Source of the DNA: Candidatus Treponema equifaecale
Lineage (GTDB): Bacteria > Spirochaetota > Spirochaetia > Treponematales > Treponemataceae
Direction: 5' to 3'
DNA: 52,544 bases
Assembly (NCBI GenBank): GCA_018064905.1
Contig: JAGHUJ010000085.1
Span: forward strand, 1 to 52,544
Positions 1-9,799 of the stretch are shown here, one piece after another. The translations under genes and the position numbers were made by a program. Position 1 is the first letter of the stretch, and the number at the start of each line of letters is the position of its first letter. The notes under the pieces are model-generated. The model was not told where the DNA came from and made no database searches. It was given only the letters and a program-made list of their open reading frames with translations.

Positions 1-2
1 GG

Positions 3-1538
3 TCCATTGCCCTGGAAAATGATTCTGAAACAATTGAATTTTCTTCTGAAAAAATGCTTCAAAAACTGCATTTGGTTTCTGCAACGGATAAAAAACTTCT
101 GCTTTCCTTTGTGTGGGCGCCAAAAGGAAAAAATCTTTCTTCTGTCTCAAAACTGGGACTTTTTGAATATGATCTGGAATCAAAAAAAGGTGAGTTTCTT
201 TATCAAAAAGATGCTGTTTGTGTGAATGGTATTGTTTCTGGCGTAACGGACGGATTTATCGTGATGAATGAAGATTCTCTAAATGCCACTTCAAACTGCC
301 TTTTATATTTTGTTTCTTCAGAATACGAAAAAAATCCTCTGTACAAAACAGAAATTTCTCTGGAAAACTTTGAGCGTGTTGAAGCTGTTTTTGCAAAACA
401 CGAAATCGAAACAGAAAACATTGAAGCAGGTTTTTCAGAAAACAAAAAAAACAATTTTACTGCGGAAAAATTTTCTTCGCTTCCATATTATCTAAAAGGT
501 CTCAGGCTTCCACTTGGAATTGTGCCTGTATATGAAACTGATTTTTCAGAAAAATCCCGTGCTTTGCTTGGTGTGACCTATGCTAGCTCAAATCCATGGC
601 TGGACAATCTTCTGATTCTTTCTGCAGGCTATGATTTTTCAACAAATTCTTATGGAACCTTCTTTAATTTGCGTGGAAACGACCTTCAGACTTCTTACCA
701 GATTTCTGGAACCTGTATTTTTGATTCTGAAGGCTTTAAGCAGACCGTTGATTCAGCTGTTTTTTCAAGAAAACTTTACAATGGCCGCCTCTGGAAGCTT
801 AATTCAGGACTTTCTTCACAAATTTTTTACGGCAGGGAAGAAAATCAAAGGGTTACAGTTCTGGATACAAGAGAAATTGAGGAGGGAATTGTTTATGAAA
901 CTGATTTCCGGAAAAAGGGCTTCTTTTCGAATTCCACTGGTTTCCTTTCAATTTCAAATGTTCATAAGTTCTCTCAGAAAAGCAATAATTTTGCCGGCAT
1001 AACAATTCAGCCTTTCATAAAATTTCAGTGGGATGATTATAATCTGGATTTCTCTAAGGTGAATCATAAGATTCCGCAAAAGGACGAATATCTGAATCTT
1101 GGACTTTCTCTGCTTGCACGAGTTCCATTTGTGTTTCCTCTGAGTTTTCAGGCGGATTTGTTTCCTGAAAAAAATTATTTTGCTGATGCTTATGCAAAGG
1201 TTTACATTCATAGCTGGGAAATTCAAAAGGGAATTCCGGCTGTTTCTATTTTTCTCAACAGAATTACTCTTTCAGCTTCCTACACGGGACTTTTTGCCTA
1301 TGACCATGAAAAATACTGGGATGCTTTGAGAACAGCGGAAATTGCTGAAAAATTTTCTTTTGATGATTATTCTGACAGAATCAGCTTGAATTTAAATTTT
1401 GAGCTTTGTCCGAATACAGGTTATCTGGCAGATCCAGCCTGTCAGTTTGTCATAGGTGGAGTGATGGTTTTTAGACCGAATCCAAAGCCAGGAGAAGCAA
1501 GAACTGCATTTGGAATTACAGGTTCTCTCAACTTATAG
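3..1538 (+). CDS. Partial outer-membrane-type protein, 5' end outside window
   Basis: The reading frame is open to the left edge, so the true start lies upstream and about 511 codons are visible. The first part (to about residue 150) is mixed strand sequence such as 'KLLLSFVWAPKGKN', possibly the end of a TolB/WD40-like propeller. From about residue 170 it consists of alternating hydrophobic/polar strands with many Tyr, Phe, Ser and Asn, as in outer-membrane beta-barrels (surface-antigen type), ending 'ITGSLNL'. I do not recognise the family with certainty. It ends 73 bp before flbB, separated by a promoter-like sequence, so it is probably not obligatorily co-transcribed with the flagellar genes. 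Function unknown; an envelope location is inferred from composition. Confidence 0.6.
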   Translation, partial: SIALENDSETIEFSSEKMLQKLHLVSATDKKLLLSFVWAPKGKNLSSVSKLGLFEYDLESKKGEFLYQKDAVCVNGIVSGVTDGFIVMNEDSLNATSNCLLYFVSSEYEKNPLYKTEISLENFERVEAVFAKHEIETENIEAGFSENKKNNFTAEKFSSLPYYLKGLRLPLGIVPVYETDFSEKSRALLGVTYASSNPWLDNLLILSAGYDFSTNSYGTFFNLRGNDLQTSYQISGTCIFDSEGFKQTVDSAVFSRKLYNGRLWKLNSGLSSQIFYGREENQRVTVLDTREIEEGIVYETDFRKKGFFSNSTGFLSISNVHKFSQKSNNFAGITIQPFIKFQWDDYNLDFSKVNHKIPQKDEYLNLGLSLLARVPFVFPLSFQADLFPEKNYFADAYAKVYIHSWEIQKGIPAVSIFLNRITLSASYTGLFAYDHEKYWDALRTAEIAEKFSFDDYSDRISLNLNFELCPNTGYLADPACQFVIGGVMVFRPNPKPGEARTAFGITGSLNL

Positions 1539-1546
1539 CAAAGACC

Positions 1547-1573
1547 TAAATTTTTATGGTAGAATGTCGAATA
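1547..1573 (+). promoter_or_regulatory. Sigma-28-like promoter for the flbB cluster
   Basis: TAAATTTT at 1547-1554, an 11-nt spacer, then GTCGAATA at 1566-1573. Against TAAAGTTT-N11-GCCGATAA this is 12 of 16 matches with exact spacing. A sigma-70-like -10 (TAGAAT, 1560-1565) overlaps it. The site lies about 40 nt before the flbB start, a sensible distance. A 12/16 match alone is weak; the position is the better argument. Confidence 0.4.
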
Positions 1574-1611
1574 TAGTAATATAGAAGTATAGAAAAGCTC
1601 AGGGGATAATT

Positions 1612-2244
1612 ATGGCTCGTGGAAACGGTGGAATCGGAAAAAGTATTTTTCTTTTATTTTTAATCATCATTCTTGCATTGGGTGGACTTTTGTGGTTTGA
1701 CTATCTTGGCGTAATCAATGCAAAAAAAGTTTTCTCACCAGTTTACAAGCTTTTTGGACTTACACCACAGACTTCAGAAAGTGCCAGCAATAGAAAACCT
1801 CTTACTGCTGATTTGGACGATGACAGACTTGCAAAAAGACTTGAAGCATTGGAGATCCGCAAGCAGGAGCTGGACAAGCGTGAAGCTGATATTTCCAAGG
1901 TTGAAGGCGAAAATGAAGCCATTGCAAAAGAATTAGAAGAAAGAAAAAAATCTCAGGATGAACGTGAAAAAACATTTAATAATCAACTGAAAAAGTACGA
2001 TGATAGAGATAGGAACATCGAAACTATTGTGTCGTACTTGAACAGTATGCCTCCTCAGACTGTAGTTGCAGAGCTGGACAATATGGATGATCAGGATGTA
2101 ATTGATATTTTGCGAAAGGCTGACTCTATGGCAGCTGCCACAAAATCTTCATCTATGTCTTCCGTTTGGCTTATGTTTATGAAGGCTGACCGCGCCGCTA
2201 CTATTCAGCGAAAAATGGCCAACAAACCTGAGTCTCTGGACTAA
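1612..2244 (+). CDS. flbB: Flagellar collar protein FlbB (MotE-like)
   Basis: 210 residues. An N-terminal membrane segment (about residues 10-30) is followed by a long charged coiled coil (about 70-135, 'KRLEALEIRKQELDKREADI') and a C-terminal MgtE_N/MotE-like domain with 'MPPQTVVAELDNMDDQDVIDILRKAD'-type helices. This matches spirochaete FlbB, which in Borrelia is the base of the periplasmic collar recruiting stators. The start has AGGGG about 8 nt upstream. It sits directly before fliK, flgD and flgE, the expected spirochaete order. The product should be anchored in the inner membrane around the periplasmic motor. Homology to E. coli MgtE is only domain-level and does not imply magnesium transport. 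Confidence 0.88.
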   Translation: MARGNGGIGKSIFLLFLIIILALGGLLWFDYLGVINAKKVFSPVYKLFGLTPQTSESASNRKPLTADLDDDRLAKRLEALEIRKQELDKREADISKVEGENEAIAKELEERKKSQDEREKTFNNQLKKYDDRDRNIETIVSYLNSMPPQTVVAELDNMDDQDVIDILRKADSMAAATKSSSMSSVWLMFMKADRAATIQRKMANKPESLD

Positions 2245-2318
2245 GTTCAGCTCAGTCGTAAGTTTGGTTCTCTCTTCGGCACGATATTCCATTGTTTCTA
2301 AATTTGGAGGTCGTGCCA

Positions 2319-3752
2319 ATGAATCCTTTACAGTTAGAACAGATTGTGCCTCTCGTTCAGGCTTCTGAAAACCTGGAAATCAAGCCACTTAAAACTGGTG
2401 ATGAAAGCTTTGCAAATGCATTGAAAATCGCTCAGGACGAAGTTCAGAAGAATGATGATGTAAGATCTGCAGAAGTTTCTAAAGAGGATTTCCGCAATGG
2501 TGAAAAAGTTGAGGAAAAATCTGAAAAAACAGAAACATCTGACGAAAAGAAAGAAATCGCACAAAACAAATCTTCAGAAGATAAAAAAGAATCAGAAATT
2601 GCAAAAAGTGAGCCGGAAGACGCTGAGGAACTTGCACAAAATGCGGCTCTTCAGGGAATTCAGAATGCTGAAAATCAGCTTCAGTTTGTTGCACGCAGAG
2701 ATATCACAGTTTCTGAAGACGGAATAAATGCCGTTGCAAATGCTAAATCAACTGAAGAAACAGATAATATTGTCAGCGACAAGATGCTGGCCTGGCTTTT
2801 GTCTTCAGAAAAAACTGAAGAATCTGTTGAAATGGATACAGATTTTGCAGCATTGATTGATGCAGCAGTTGATTTTATTCCAGGCGCTGAAACAGATGCA
2901 GAAAAGCTTCAGACTGCACAGAATCTTGCCATTTCAGATCCAGAAAACTTTTTGCAGCAGGTTCATCAGCTTGCAGATGCTGAAATTTCACAGAACGAAT
3001 CAATTCTCAATGAAAGATTTTCTTTTGACAAATTTGATAAAGCAGAAGTTTCTGAACTTAAGTCAAAAAAATCAGATTCTAAGCTTACTGTTCACGATTT
3101 GAGAACTTATAAAGGTTCTGAAACACTTGCTGAAAACGCAAAGGTTGTTCAGAAGGCTGCTGCAAAGAGGGAAATGAACCTTACTTATCAGCAGAAAAAT
3201 GACAGCACAATGCAGGTTACAATGGAGCTTGCAAACAACGCTGAGGCAAACATTCTTTCAAACAATTCTCAGAGTGCCGGTGCAACAGGTTCAAACTTTC
3301 AGCAGATGCTTACAAATGCAGTTGTTGAAAATGCACCAGAATTTGTTAAGGCAGGAAATGTTGTTCTTAAAGACGGAAATCAGGGAACCATCAACTTGAT
3401 TCTTCGTCCAGAAAAGCTTGGAAACGTAAAGATCAGTCTTAATCTTAACGACAAGATTATTTCAGGACAGATTTCTGTTCAAAGCAAGGAAGCCTTAGAT
3501 GCCTTCAGAGAGTCAATTGATTCACTTAAACAGGCATTTACAGAAAGCGGATTTGAGACAGGAAGCTTTGACTTGAATTTCTCAAACCAGCAGAGTTTTG
3601 CACAGGGCGGAAACGAGAGCCAGAATCAGCAGGCAAATTTCATGGCAGAAAGAACTTATGGTGATTTTGTTTCATCTAAGGAAATTTCTTCAGGAAATGC
3701 TGAGTCCGCTTATTCAGATGGTTCAAGCTACGGAGTTAATATCGTTGCGTAA
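2319..3752 (+). CDS. fliK: Flagellar hook-length control protein FliK
   Basis: 477 residues from ATG 2319, which has GGAGG at 2306-2310; an in-frame TTG at 2292 lacks such a site and is less likely. The first ~300 residues are low-complexity, Glu/Lys/Ala/Ser-rich, as in the ruler part of FliK. The C-terminal ~120 residues form the Flg_hook domain, seen as 'GTINLILRPEKLGNVKISLNL' split around a conserved LRPExLGxVxI pattern, followed by a Gln/Asn-rich tail. The spirochaete homologue is also called Tap1. It measures hook length and switches export specificity. Placement between flbB and flgD supports the call. Confidence 0.9.
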   Translation: MNPLQLEQIVPLVQASENLEIKPLKTGDESFANALKIAQDEVQKNDDVRSAEVSKEDFRNGEKVEEKSEKTETSDEKKEIAQNKSSEDKKESEIAKSEPEDAEELAQNAALQGIQNAENQLQFVARRDITVSEDGINAVANAKSTEETDNIVSDKMLAWLLSSEKTEESVEMDTDFAALIDAAVDFIPGAETDAEKLQTAQNLAISDPENFLQQVHQLADAEISQNESILNERFSFDKFDKAEVSELKSKKSDSKLTVHDLRTYKGSETLAENAKVVQKAAAKREMNLTYQQKNDSTMQVTMELANNAEANILSNNSQSAGATGSNFQQMLTNAVVENAPEFVKAGNVVLKDGNQGTINLILRPEKLGNVKISLNLNDKIISGQISVQSKEALDAFRESIDSLKQAFTESGFETGSFDLNFSNQQSFAQGGNESQNQQANFMAERTYGDFVSSKEISSGNAESAYSDGSSYGVNIVA

Positions 3753-3770
3753 AAACAGGTCAGATTTTGC

Positions 3771-3797
3771 TTAAGTCAAAAAATGAACTGCCGATAT
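3771..3797 (+). promoter_or_regulatory. Sigma-28-like promoter upstream of flgD
   Basis: TTAAGTCA (3771-3778), exactly 11 nt, then GCCGATAT (3790-3797). The -10 matches 7 of 8 and the -35 matches 5 of 8 positions of the FliA consensus. It lies in the 90-nt gap between fliK and flgD, giving a leader of about 40 nt. It suggests extra flgD-flgE expression by the flagellar sigma factor. Confidence 0.5.
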
Positions 3798-3842
3798 TCT
3801 TAAGGTAAACATCAAAACATAGATTTTGCGGGAGAAAAAACT

Positions 3843-4283
3843 ATGGATTTCAACACAACATTGAGCGCAGCAGAGCAGACAAAGGTTCAGAATGCTGTTG
3901 ACATGTACAATAAGACTCTGGTTGTAAACGGACGCCAGCCAAGCCACGAATTGGGCAAGGATGACTTCCTTAAGATTCTTATGGCTCAGATGACAAACCA
4001 GGACCCAACAAGTCCAATGGAGAACACAGAATTCATCGCACAGATGGCTCAGTTCTCTTCACTTGAGCAGATGACAAACATGAGCAATAACTTTGAGAAG
4101 CTTGCATCAATGATGAACACAAATCAGGCTCAGGCAACATTGGGTCGTTCTGTTGAAATCGATCTTGGTGACACTACAACAATGGGAATTGTTGAAGCAA
4201 CAACAACAGGATCAAATCCGCAGGTAAAAGTGAACGGCATGTTCTACGACATGAACAAGATCAAGGCTGTTTACGCAAACTAA
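3843..4283 (+). CDS. flgD: Flagellar hook capping protein FlgD
   Basis: 146 residues, the short spirochaete form. The conserved FlgD N-terminal scaffold is plain: 'LGKDDFLKILMAQMTNQDP', then 'PMENTEFIAQMAQFSSLEQM', then a short C-terminal part ending in 'VNGMFYDMNKIKAVYAN'. It lacks the large Ig/Tudor-like C-terminal half of enterobacterial FlgD. It caps the growing hook so that FlgE subunits can polymerise and is then discarded. GGGAG lies 9 nt before the start. It follows fliK and precedes flgE, from which it is separated by a palindromic repeat pair. Confidence 0.93.
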   Translation: MDFNTTLSAAEQTKVQNAVDMYNKTLVVNGRQPSHELGKDDFLKILMAQMTNQDPTSPMENTEFIAQMAQFSSLEQMTNMSNNFEKLASMMNTNQAQATLGRSVEIDLGDTTTMGIVEATTTGSNPQVKVNGMFYDMNKIKAVYAN

Positions 4284-4304
4284 TTGTGTTGAAATCACAA
4301 TAAA

Positions 4305-4357
4305 GTCATTTCGAGCGTAGTCGAGAAATCAGACCTCTCCACTATGGTCGAGGTGAC
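4305..4357. repeat. Inverted pair of REP-like palindromes
   Basis: Two 26-nt units lie head to head with one base between them: 4305-4330 and the reverse complement at 4332-4357. Each unit is itself a hairpin (ATTTC...GAAAT in the left, ACCTC...GAGGT in the right). The same unit recurs at 6834-6910 and 15096-15121. The pair resembles a REPIN. It sits between flgD and flgE, ending 43 nt before flgE, and could affect mRNA stability. Confidence 0.8.
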
Positions 4358-4400
4358 AGAATGTAACTAATTTCAGGTAATTAAAAACGAGGGTAGCTAT

Positions 4401-5795
4401 ATGATGAGATCACTTTATTCTGGCGTTTCTGGCTTGCAGAATCATCAGACAAGAATGGACGTAATCGGAAACAACATTTCCAACGTTAACACAACTGGTT
4501 TCAAACGCGGACGCGTAAATTTCCAGGACATGATTAGCCAGCAGCTTTCAGGAGCAGCTAAGCCAACAGAAGAAAAGGGTGGTGTAAACCCTAAAGAAGT
4601 TGGTCTTGGTATGACTGTTGCAGCAATTGATACTGTATTCACACAGGGTAACTTGCAGTCAACAGGTATCTCAACTGATATCGCAATTCAGGGTAATGGT
4701 TTCTTCATCGAAAAGAACGGTGAAAAAACATTCTACTCTCGTGCCGGTGCATTTGGTGTTGATTCAAACGGTACATTGGTAAATCCAGCTTCTGGACTTC
4801 GTGTTCAGGGATGGATGGCTCGTGAAATGAACGGAGAAATGATCGTTCAGACAGCAGCTACACCAACAGATCTCGTTATTCCTGTAGGTTCAAAGGATCC
4901 TGCAAAAGCTACTCAGAACATCAACTTTGCCTGCAACTTGAACAAAATGACTCCAGAAATTCCAGAGAACGGTGCAACAGAAGCTGACATTGCAAAGGGT
5001 ACCTGGAACACAGAATTCAAGATTTATGACTCTTTCGGTAACCAGCACATGTTGAACGTAAGCTTCTCTCGCGTACAGGGAAATCCAAACCAGTGGCGCG
5101 CAAACGTTCAGATTGATCCAGAAAATGCTGACTTCACACAGACACGCATTGGCCTTGGAACAACTGACGGAATGGCAAACGAATTCATCATCAACTTTGA
5201 CAACTATGGAACACTTGCTTCAGTTACAGACTCAGCAGGTAATGTTTCAAACCCAGACGGTGAAGTAATTCTTCAGGCATCATACACAGTTCCAGAGGCA
5301 AATGCCAATGAAGACGGAACTCCATATCGCCAGACAATGAACATCAACCTTGGTACAATCGGAAGCATGGTAAACACTGTTACACAGTCAGCTTCATCAT
5401 CTTCAACAAAGGCTTTCTATCAGGACGGTTACACATTGGGTTACCTTGATAACTTCAAGATTGACTCAACTGGTACAATCACTGGTGTTTATTCAAACGG
5501 TACAAACCGCACAATCGGTCAGATTGCATTGGCAACATTCGCTAACCAGGGCGGCCTTGAAAAAGCCGGAGACAACACTTATGTAGAGTCTAACAACTCT
5601 GGTATGGCAAAAATCAACGCTTCAGGAATCGCAGGTGCTGGTTCACTTTTGGCAGGTGCATTGGAAATGTCAAACGTTGACCTTACAGAACAGTTTACAG
5701 ACATGATCGTAACTCAGCGTGGTTTCCAGTCAAATGCAAAGACAATCCAGACAGCTGATACACTCCTTGAAACAGTATTGAGCTTGAAACGATAA
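4401..5795 (+). CDS. flgE: Flagellar hook protein FlgE
   Basis: 464 residues. The N-terminus '[29 protein letters not shown]' and the C-terminus '[24 protein letters not shown]...[14 protein letters not shown]' are the coiled-coil halves typical of rod/hook proteins; the middle has the FlaE/hook D1-D2 domains. From ATG 4401, residue 165 is Lys ('PVGSK') and residue 178 is Cys ('NINFAC'), matching in number and context the residues that form the lysinoalanine cross-link in Treponema denticola FlgE. GAGGG precedes the start. A terminator follows immediately, so flbD and motA, which often follow flgE in treponemes, are not here. Confidence 0.96.
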   Translation: MMRSLYSGVSGLQNHQTRMDVIGNNISNVNTTGFKRGRVNFQDMISQQLSGAAKPTEEKGGVNPKEVGLGMTVAAIDTVFTQGNLQSTGISTDIAIQGNGFFIEKNGEKTFYSRAGAFGVDSNGTLVNPASGLRVQGWMAREMNGEMIVQTAATPTDLVIPVGSKDPAKATQNINFACNLNKMTPEIPENGATEADIAKGTWNTEFKIYDSFGNQHMLNVSFSRVQGNPNQWRANVQIDPENADFTQTRIGLGTTDGMANEFIINFDNYGTLASVTDSAGNVSNPDGEVILQASYTVPEANANEDGTPYRQTMNINLGTIGSMVNTVTQSASSSSTKAFYQDGYTLGYLDNFKIDSTGTITGVYSNGTNRTIGQIALATFANQGGLEKAGDNTYVESNNSGMAKINASGIAGAGSLLAGALEMSNVDLTEQFTDMIVTQRGFQSNAKTIQTADTLLETVLSLKR

Positions 5796-5816
5796 TAAAT
5801 AAAATGCAATAACAAG

Positions 5817-5848
5817 TCCACTGGCAGAAATGCTGGTGGATTTTTTTT
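5817..5848 (+). terminator. Intrinsic terminator after flgE
   Basis: TCCACTGGCA, GAAA loop, TGCTGGTGGA, followed by eight T at 5841-5848. It ends the flagellar cluster. The next gene's -10 begins only 13 nt later. Confidence 0.85.
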
Positions 5849-5860
5849 GTTTAAAACAGC

Positions 5861-5866
5861 TAAAAT
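5861..5866 (+). promoter_or_regulatory. -10 element of a predicted leaderless mRNA
   Basis: TAAAAT ends 6 nt before ATG 5873, so the predicted transcription start coincides with the start codon. No Shine-Dalgarno sequence is present and no clear -35 is seen. Confidence 0.45.
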
Positions 5867-5872
5867 AACATA

Positions 5873-6790
5873 ATGCTTCAACTTTCTGATTTTTATAAAA
5901 ATATTTTTGGTTGTAAAACTTATAAGATTTCTCTTGATGCCGGCTGTACCTGTCCAAACCGGGATGGAAGTAAAGGAACGGGGGGCTGCATATTCTGTTC
6001 AGAAAATGGAAGCGGTGATTTTGTTGCTGAACGGCAAAAATCTATATCAGAACAGATTGAAGCAGGAAAAAAACTCGTTGAAAAAAAAGCGAAGGGCAGA
6101 AGCGGAACAAATCCTGTAAAATACATCGCATACTTTCAGAATTTTACTTCTACCTATGGCGATATTGAAAGCTTAAAGAAAAAATATTACGAAGCCCTGG
6201 AATGTGAAGAAATTGCAGGTTTATCCATTGCAACCAGACCAGACTGCTTGAATGATGAAATTCTTTCCGTAATTGCAAAAATTGCAGAAACTCATTTTGT
6301 TCAGATTGAGCTTGGACTTCAGACATCAAATGAAGAAACAGGAAAAACAATTAACCGCTGCTACACCAATTCTGATTATGAAGATGCTGTCAGAAGAATA
6401 AAAAAATCCTCACAAAAAATTCACATTGTTACTCACCTGATTTTTGGACTTCCAGGTGAAACTGAAGAAGATATGCTGAATTCCGTTGATTTTGTTGTGA
6501 AAAACAATTGTGGCTATGATGAAAAATTTGGAATTAAAATCACTGTTTTATATGTAGTAAAAAACACAAAGCTTGCGCTGATGTATCAAAATGGTGAATT
6601 CAAGTGTCTTGAAAAAGAACAATATTTTGAGCTTCTGGAAAAAGCTTTAAAAAAACTTCCAGAAAATTGTGTAATCCATAGGCTCACAGGTGATCCGCCA
6701 AAATCTATCCTCGTAGCACCAGAATGGACCACGGATAAAAAACGGGTTATGAATGAAATCAGTGGAATTTTAAATAAATGCGGTGCTTGA
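5873..6790 (+). CDS. TIGR01212-family radical SAM protein (YhcC/YtqA type)
   Basis: 305 residues. The N-terminal cluster motif 'GCTCPNRDGSKGTGGCIFC' gives the Cys pattern CxCPNRDG...CxFC of the TIGR01212/YhcC family rather than the plain CxxxCxxC. Further marks are 'YIAYFQNFTSTY', 'GLSIATRPDCL', 'QIELGLQTSNEET' and 'HLIFGLPGETEEDML'. It should bind a 4Fe-4S cluster and S-adenosylmethionine. The Bacillus relative YtqA has been linked to wobble-uridine modification of tRNA; applying that here is inference. It is a single gene with its own -10 element and no ribosome binding site. Repeats fill the gap to the convergent secA. Confidence 0.88.
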   Translation: MLQLSDFYKNIFGCKTYKISLDAGCTCPNRDGSKGTGGCIFCSENGSGDFVAERQKSISEQIEAGKKLVEKKAKGRSGTNPVKYIAYFQNFTSTYGDIESLKKKYYEALECEEIAGLSIATRPDCLNDEILSVIAKIAETHFVQIELGLQTSNEETGKTINRCYTNSDYEDAVRRIKKSSQKIHIVTHLIFGLPGETEEDMLNSVDFVVKNNCGYDEKFGIKITVLYVVKNTKLALMYQNGEFKCLEKEQYFELLEKALKKLPENCVIHRLTGDPPKSILVAPEWTTDKKRVMNEISGILNKCGA

Positions 6791-6833
6791 GGCCCTCGAA
6801 ACCATCAGATATATTTTTGGAAAGAAATGATTT

Positions 6834-6910
6834 GTCACATCGACCGAAGTGGAGATGTCTATAAATCATTGATAACTGTTTATAGACCTCTCGACTATGC
6901 TCGAGGTGAC
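6834..6910. repeat. Inverted pair of REP-like palindromes around a 13-nt spacer
   Basis: A 32-nt unit (6834-6865) and its inverted partner (6879-6910) flank a 13-nt spacer. The outer ends are GTCAC...GTGAC and the inner ends both TATAAA/TTTATA. The left unit's own stem is ACATC/GATGT, the right unit's is ACCTC/GAGGT, so stem changes are compensated. It lies between the convergent ends of the radical SAM gene and secA. Same family as 4305-4357. Confidence 0.8.
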
Positions 6911-6930
6911 ATATTACGTCCTGTCCTGAC

Positions 6931-6952
6931 AAGTTTTCATTGCTGAAAACTT
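6931..6952. other. 9-bp hairpin between convergent genes
   Basis: AAGTTTTCA, TTGC loop, TGAAAACTT. It could end transcripts from secA or the radical SAM gene, but it has no adjoining T-run in either direction, so I do not call it a proven terminator. Confidence 0.45.
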
Positions 6953-6991
6953 GCGAACATGACCAGTTTGTGTGTTGTCCGTGGCACAACC

Positions 6992-9760
6992 TTATCTGCC
7001 ATGACACTGTTTGTATTTTTTGCCTGAGCCACATGGACATGGATCGTTGCGGCCTACTTTTGGAGTTGTTCTTACAACCTGAACGCTGTGGCCTGTTGAA
7101 GCACCTGCCATTGTTCTTGAAGCCTGCTGCTGGGCGTTTCTTGCCATCTGAGCACCACGAACCTGATCACCCATGCTCTGAGCTTCGTTATGCTGAGCCT
7201 GTCCCTGCATAGCCTGTCTTGGCTGCTGCTGTTCTTCAGGACGGTTAATCTGGATTCTTACTTTGAACACACGTCCTGCAAGCTGAATTCTGATTGATTC
7301 AATCATTTCATCAAACTTGTTGAAACCGTCAATCTTGTATTCAGTCTTTGGATTGTGCTGACCGTATGAGCGCAGATGAACTGCTTCACGGAGACCGTCA
7401 AGATATTCAAGCTGATCCAGCCACTTTCTATCGATCAAAGAAATGTACTGGTAGCGGATGAACATGTTGAACTGTTCATGGCTAACCAGTGTTTCTTTTT
7501 CTGTAATATCGTTCTGAAGAAGGGCAAGAATCTTGTCTTTTTCAAGCATTTCTGGAGGCAAAAGCACACCAAAGTTGTTCTTGATGTTTTCTGTAAGTTC
7601 CTTAATGCCTTCATTTTTCTTAGAGTGCTTGTATTCATCAAACCACAGATCAAGGTAATCTCTTGCAGTATTCATTACGCGTTCAGAAAGATTTTCATCC
7701 ATAAGGATTGCGTCCCTCTGCTTGTAGATGAATTCACGCTGCTCATTAAGAACATCATCATAGTCAATGAGGTTCTTACGGATTTCAAAGTTTCGTTCCT
7801 CAACCTTTTTCTGAGCTTTTTCGATTCCTTTTGTAAGCCAAGGATGGTAGATTGGTTCACCAGGTTCCATACCGATTCTTGTCATGATGTTCTTCATGCG
7901 ATCCCCACCGAAGAGTCTCATCAAGTCATCATCCATAGAAATGAAGAACTTAGAACGTCCAGGATCTCCCTGACGGCCTGAACGACCACGGAGCTGATTG
8001 TCGATACGGCGAGATTCATGGCGTTCAGAACCGATTACATAAAGACCACCAAGAGCCTTTACTTCATTGTAGTCTGCCAGCCACTTTTCTTTTTCTGCTT
8101 TTACAGCAGCCTGATATTCTTCAGGCGTTGCTTCTGTTCCAACCTTGCTCAATGCACGCTGTTCATAGCTTCCGCCCAATTTAATATCTGTACCACGACC
8201 AGCCATGTTTGTTGCAACAGTAACGGCACCTTTGGCACCTGCTTCGGCGATGATCAAGGCTTCGCGGGCATGGTTCTTTGCATTCAAAACTTCGTGACGG
8301 ATTCCGTTTCTTGTAAGGAGATTTGAAAGAAGTTCAGATTTTTCTACAGATACTGTACCAACCAGAACAGGCTGTCCCTTTTCGTGAGCGGCCCTGATTT
8401 CCTTTACAATGGCACTCCATTTGTCTGCTTCGTTAAGGTAAACTTCATCCTGCTCGTCAATTCTGGCAACTGGAACGTTAGTTGGAATTACAACTGTGTC
8501 CAAGTTGTAAATTTTCTGGAATTCAACTGCTTCAGTCTGGGCTGTACCAGTCATACCTGAAAGCTTTGTGTACATTCGGAAGAAGTTCTGGAATGTAACT
8601 GTAGCCATTGTACGGTTGCGCTGTGCAATCTTAACGTGTTCCTTTGCTTCAATAGCCTGATGGAGACCGTCTGAATAGCGACGACCTTCAAGAATACGTC
8701 CTGTAAATTCATCTACGATTTCAACCTTTCCATCGCGGACAACATATTCGTCATCCTTGTTGTAAAGCTTGTGGGCGCGGATTGCCTGAGTGAAGTAGTG
8801 AACATATTCAAAGTTTTCTTCGTCAAAAACAGAAGTTTCTGGAGCAATCAGATTGTGCTGATGAAGAATAGCATCGATTTTGTTCATACCTTTGTCTGTG
8901 AAAGATACGCGCTTTGATTTTTCATCGATTTTGTAGTCGCCTTTCAAAGCTTCACGCTGCTCAGGCTCCATGTTTACTTCATCATAATAGTCATCGGTTT
9001 TTGGATCCTTTTCAGCTTCTTCAAAAAGGTCAACATATTTGTCAACTTCGTAGAATTTGAAAGTATCGTCTTCACCTGCACCAGAAATAATCAATGGAGT
9101 TCTGGCTTCATCAATCAAAATGGAGTCGATTTCGTCCACGATACAGTAGTTGAATCCACGCTGAACCTTGCCGTTCATGTCTACCTGCATATTGTCGCGG
9201 AGGTAGTCAAAACCGAATTCATTGTTTGTACCGTAAGTAATGTCGCAGTTGTAGTTTTCTTTTTTAGCGGCATTGTCCATTGTGGTAAGAATTGTACCAA
9301 CAGTAACACCAAGATAAGAGAAAACGGGTCGCATTGTGTTTGCATCGCGTTCAGCAAGGTAATCGTTTACCGTAACAACATGAACACCAAGTCCAGAAAG
9401 AGAGTTGAGGTAAGCAGGAGCAACAGCAACCAGTGTCTTACCTTCACCAGTCTTCATTTCTGTAATGCGTCCCTTGTGAAGATTGATGGAACCCATAAGC
9501 TGAACATCGTAAGCACGTTCACCACGAACACGGAAAGCAGCCTCACGACACAAAGCAAATGCTTCAGGAAGAATATCATCCAGAGTTTCACCCTTTGCAA
9601 GACGTTCCTTAAAAAGCTGGGTCTGCTTTGGATATTCCTCTGCCGGCAATGATTTTGCCCATTCTTCTTTATCGTTGATAGCCTTTACAATAGGCTTAAG
9701 TTTTTTAACATCACGCTCATTCTGAGAGCCGAAAATAACTGATAATACTTGGTCTAACAT
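6992..9760 (-). CDS. secA: Preprotein translocase ATPase SecA
   Basis: 922 residues, near the usual SecA length. Visible marks are '[11 protein letters not shown]' (Walker A), '[19 protein letters not shown]' (DEAD-box region), '[14 protein letters not shown]' and '[30 protein letters not shown]' (helicase motifs). The C-terminal tail is Gln/Ala-rich and ends with the zinc-binding '[15 protein letters not shown]' that contacts SecB or ribosomes. It drives protein export through SecYEG. The gene stands alone. Its start has no ribosome binding site; TATTAT at 9767-9772 is spaced 6 nt from ATG, suggesting a leaderless mRNA. Confidence 0.98.
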   Translation of the reverse strand: MLDQVLSVIFGSQNERDVKKLKPIVKAINDKEEWAKSLPAEEYPKQTQLFKERLAKGETLDDILPEAFALCREAAFRVRGERAYDVQLMGSINLHKGRITEMKTGEGKTLVAVAPAYLNSLSGLGVHVVTVNDYLAERDANTMRPVFSYLGVTVGTILTTMDNAAKKENYNCDITYGTNNEFGFDYLRDNMQVDMNGKVQRGFNYCIVDEIDSILIDEARTPLIISGAGEDDTFKFYEVDKYVDLFEEAEKDPKTDDYYDEVNMEPEQREALKGDYKIDEKSKRVSFTDKGMNKIDAILHQHNLIAPETSVFDEENFEYVHYFTQAIRAHKLYNKDDEYVVRDGKVEIVDEFTGRILEGRRYSDGLHQAIEAKEHVKIAQRNRTMATVTFQNFFRMYTKLSGMTGTAQTEAVEFQKIYNLDTVVIPTNVPVARIDEQDEVYLNEADKWSAIVKEIRAAHEKGQPVLVGTVSVEKSELLSNLLTRNGIRHEVLNAKNHAREALIIAEAGAKGAVTVATNMAGRGTDIKLGGSYEQRALSKVGTEATPEEYQAAVKAEKEKWLADYNEVKALGGLYVIGSERHESRRIDNQLRGRSGRQGDPGRSKFFISMDDDLMRLFGGDRMKNIMTRIGMEPGEPIYHPWLTKGIEKAQKKVEERNFEIRKNLIDYDDVLNEQREFIYKQRDAILMDENLSERVMNTARDYLDLWFDEYKHSKKNEGIKELTENIKNNFGVLLPPEMLEKDKILALLQNDITEKETLVSHEQFNMFIRYQYISLIDRKWLDQLEYLDGLREAVHLRSYGQHNPKTEYKIDGFNKFDEMIESIRIQLAGRVFKVRIQINRPEEQQQPRQAMQGQAQHNEAQSMGDQVRGAQMARNAQQQASRTMAGASTGHSVQVVRTTPKVGRNDPCPCGSGKKYKQCHGR

Positions 9761-9766
9761 AACATT

Positions 9767-9772
9767 ATAATA
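9767..9772 (-). promoter_or_regulatory. -10 element of secA, predicted leaderless
   Basis: On the minus strand TATTAT ends 6 nt before the secA ATG. An overlapping TATAAT (9764-9769) is an alternative, giving the same conclusion. No Shine-Dalgarno sequence. Confidence 0.4.
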
Positions 9773-9799
9773 ATAGTAGAAAATCGCTTAATCGTCTAT

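Noticed and set aside
7376..7981. 201-codon rightward reading frame
   Set aside because: Lies wholly antisense within secA and has no family features or ribosome binding site.
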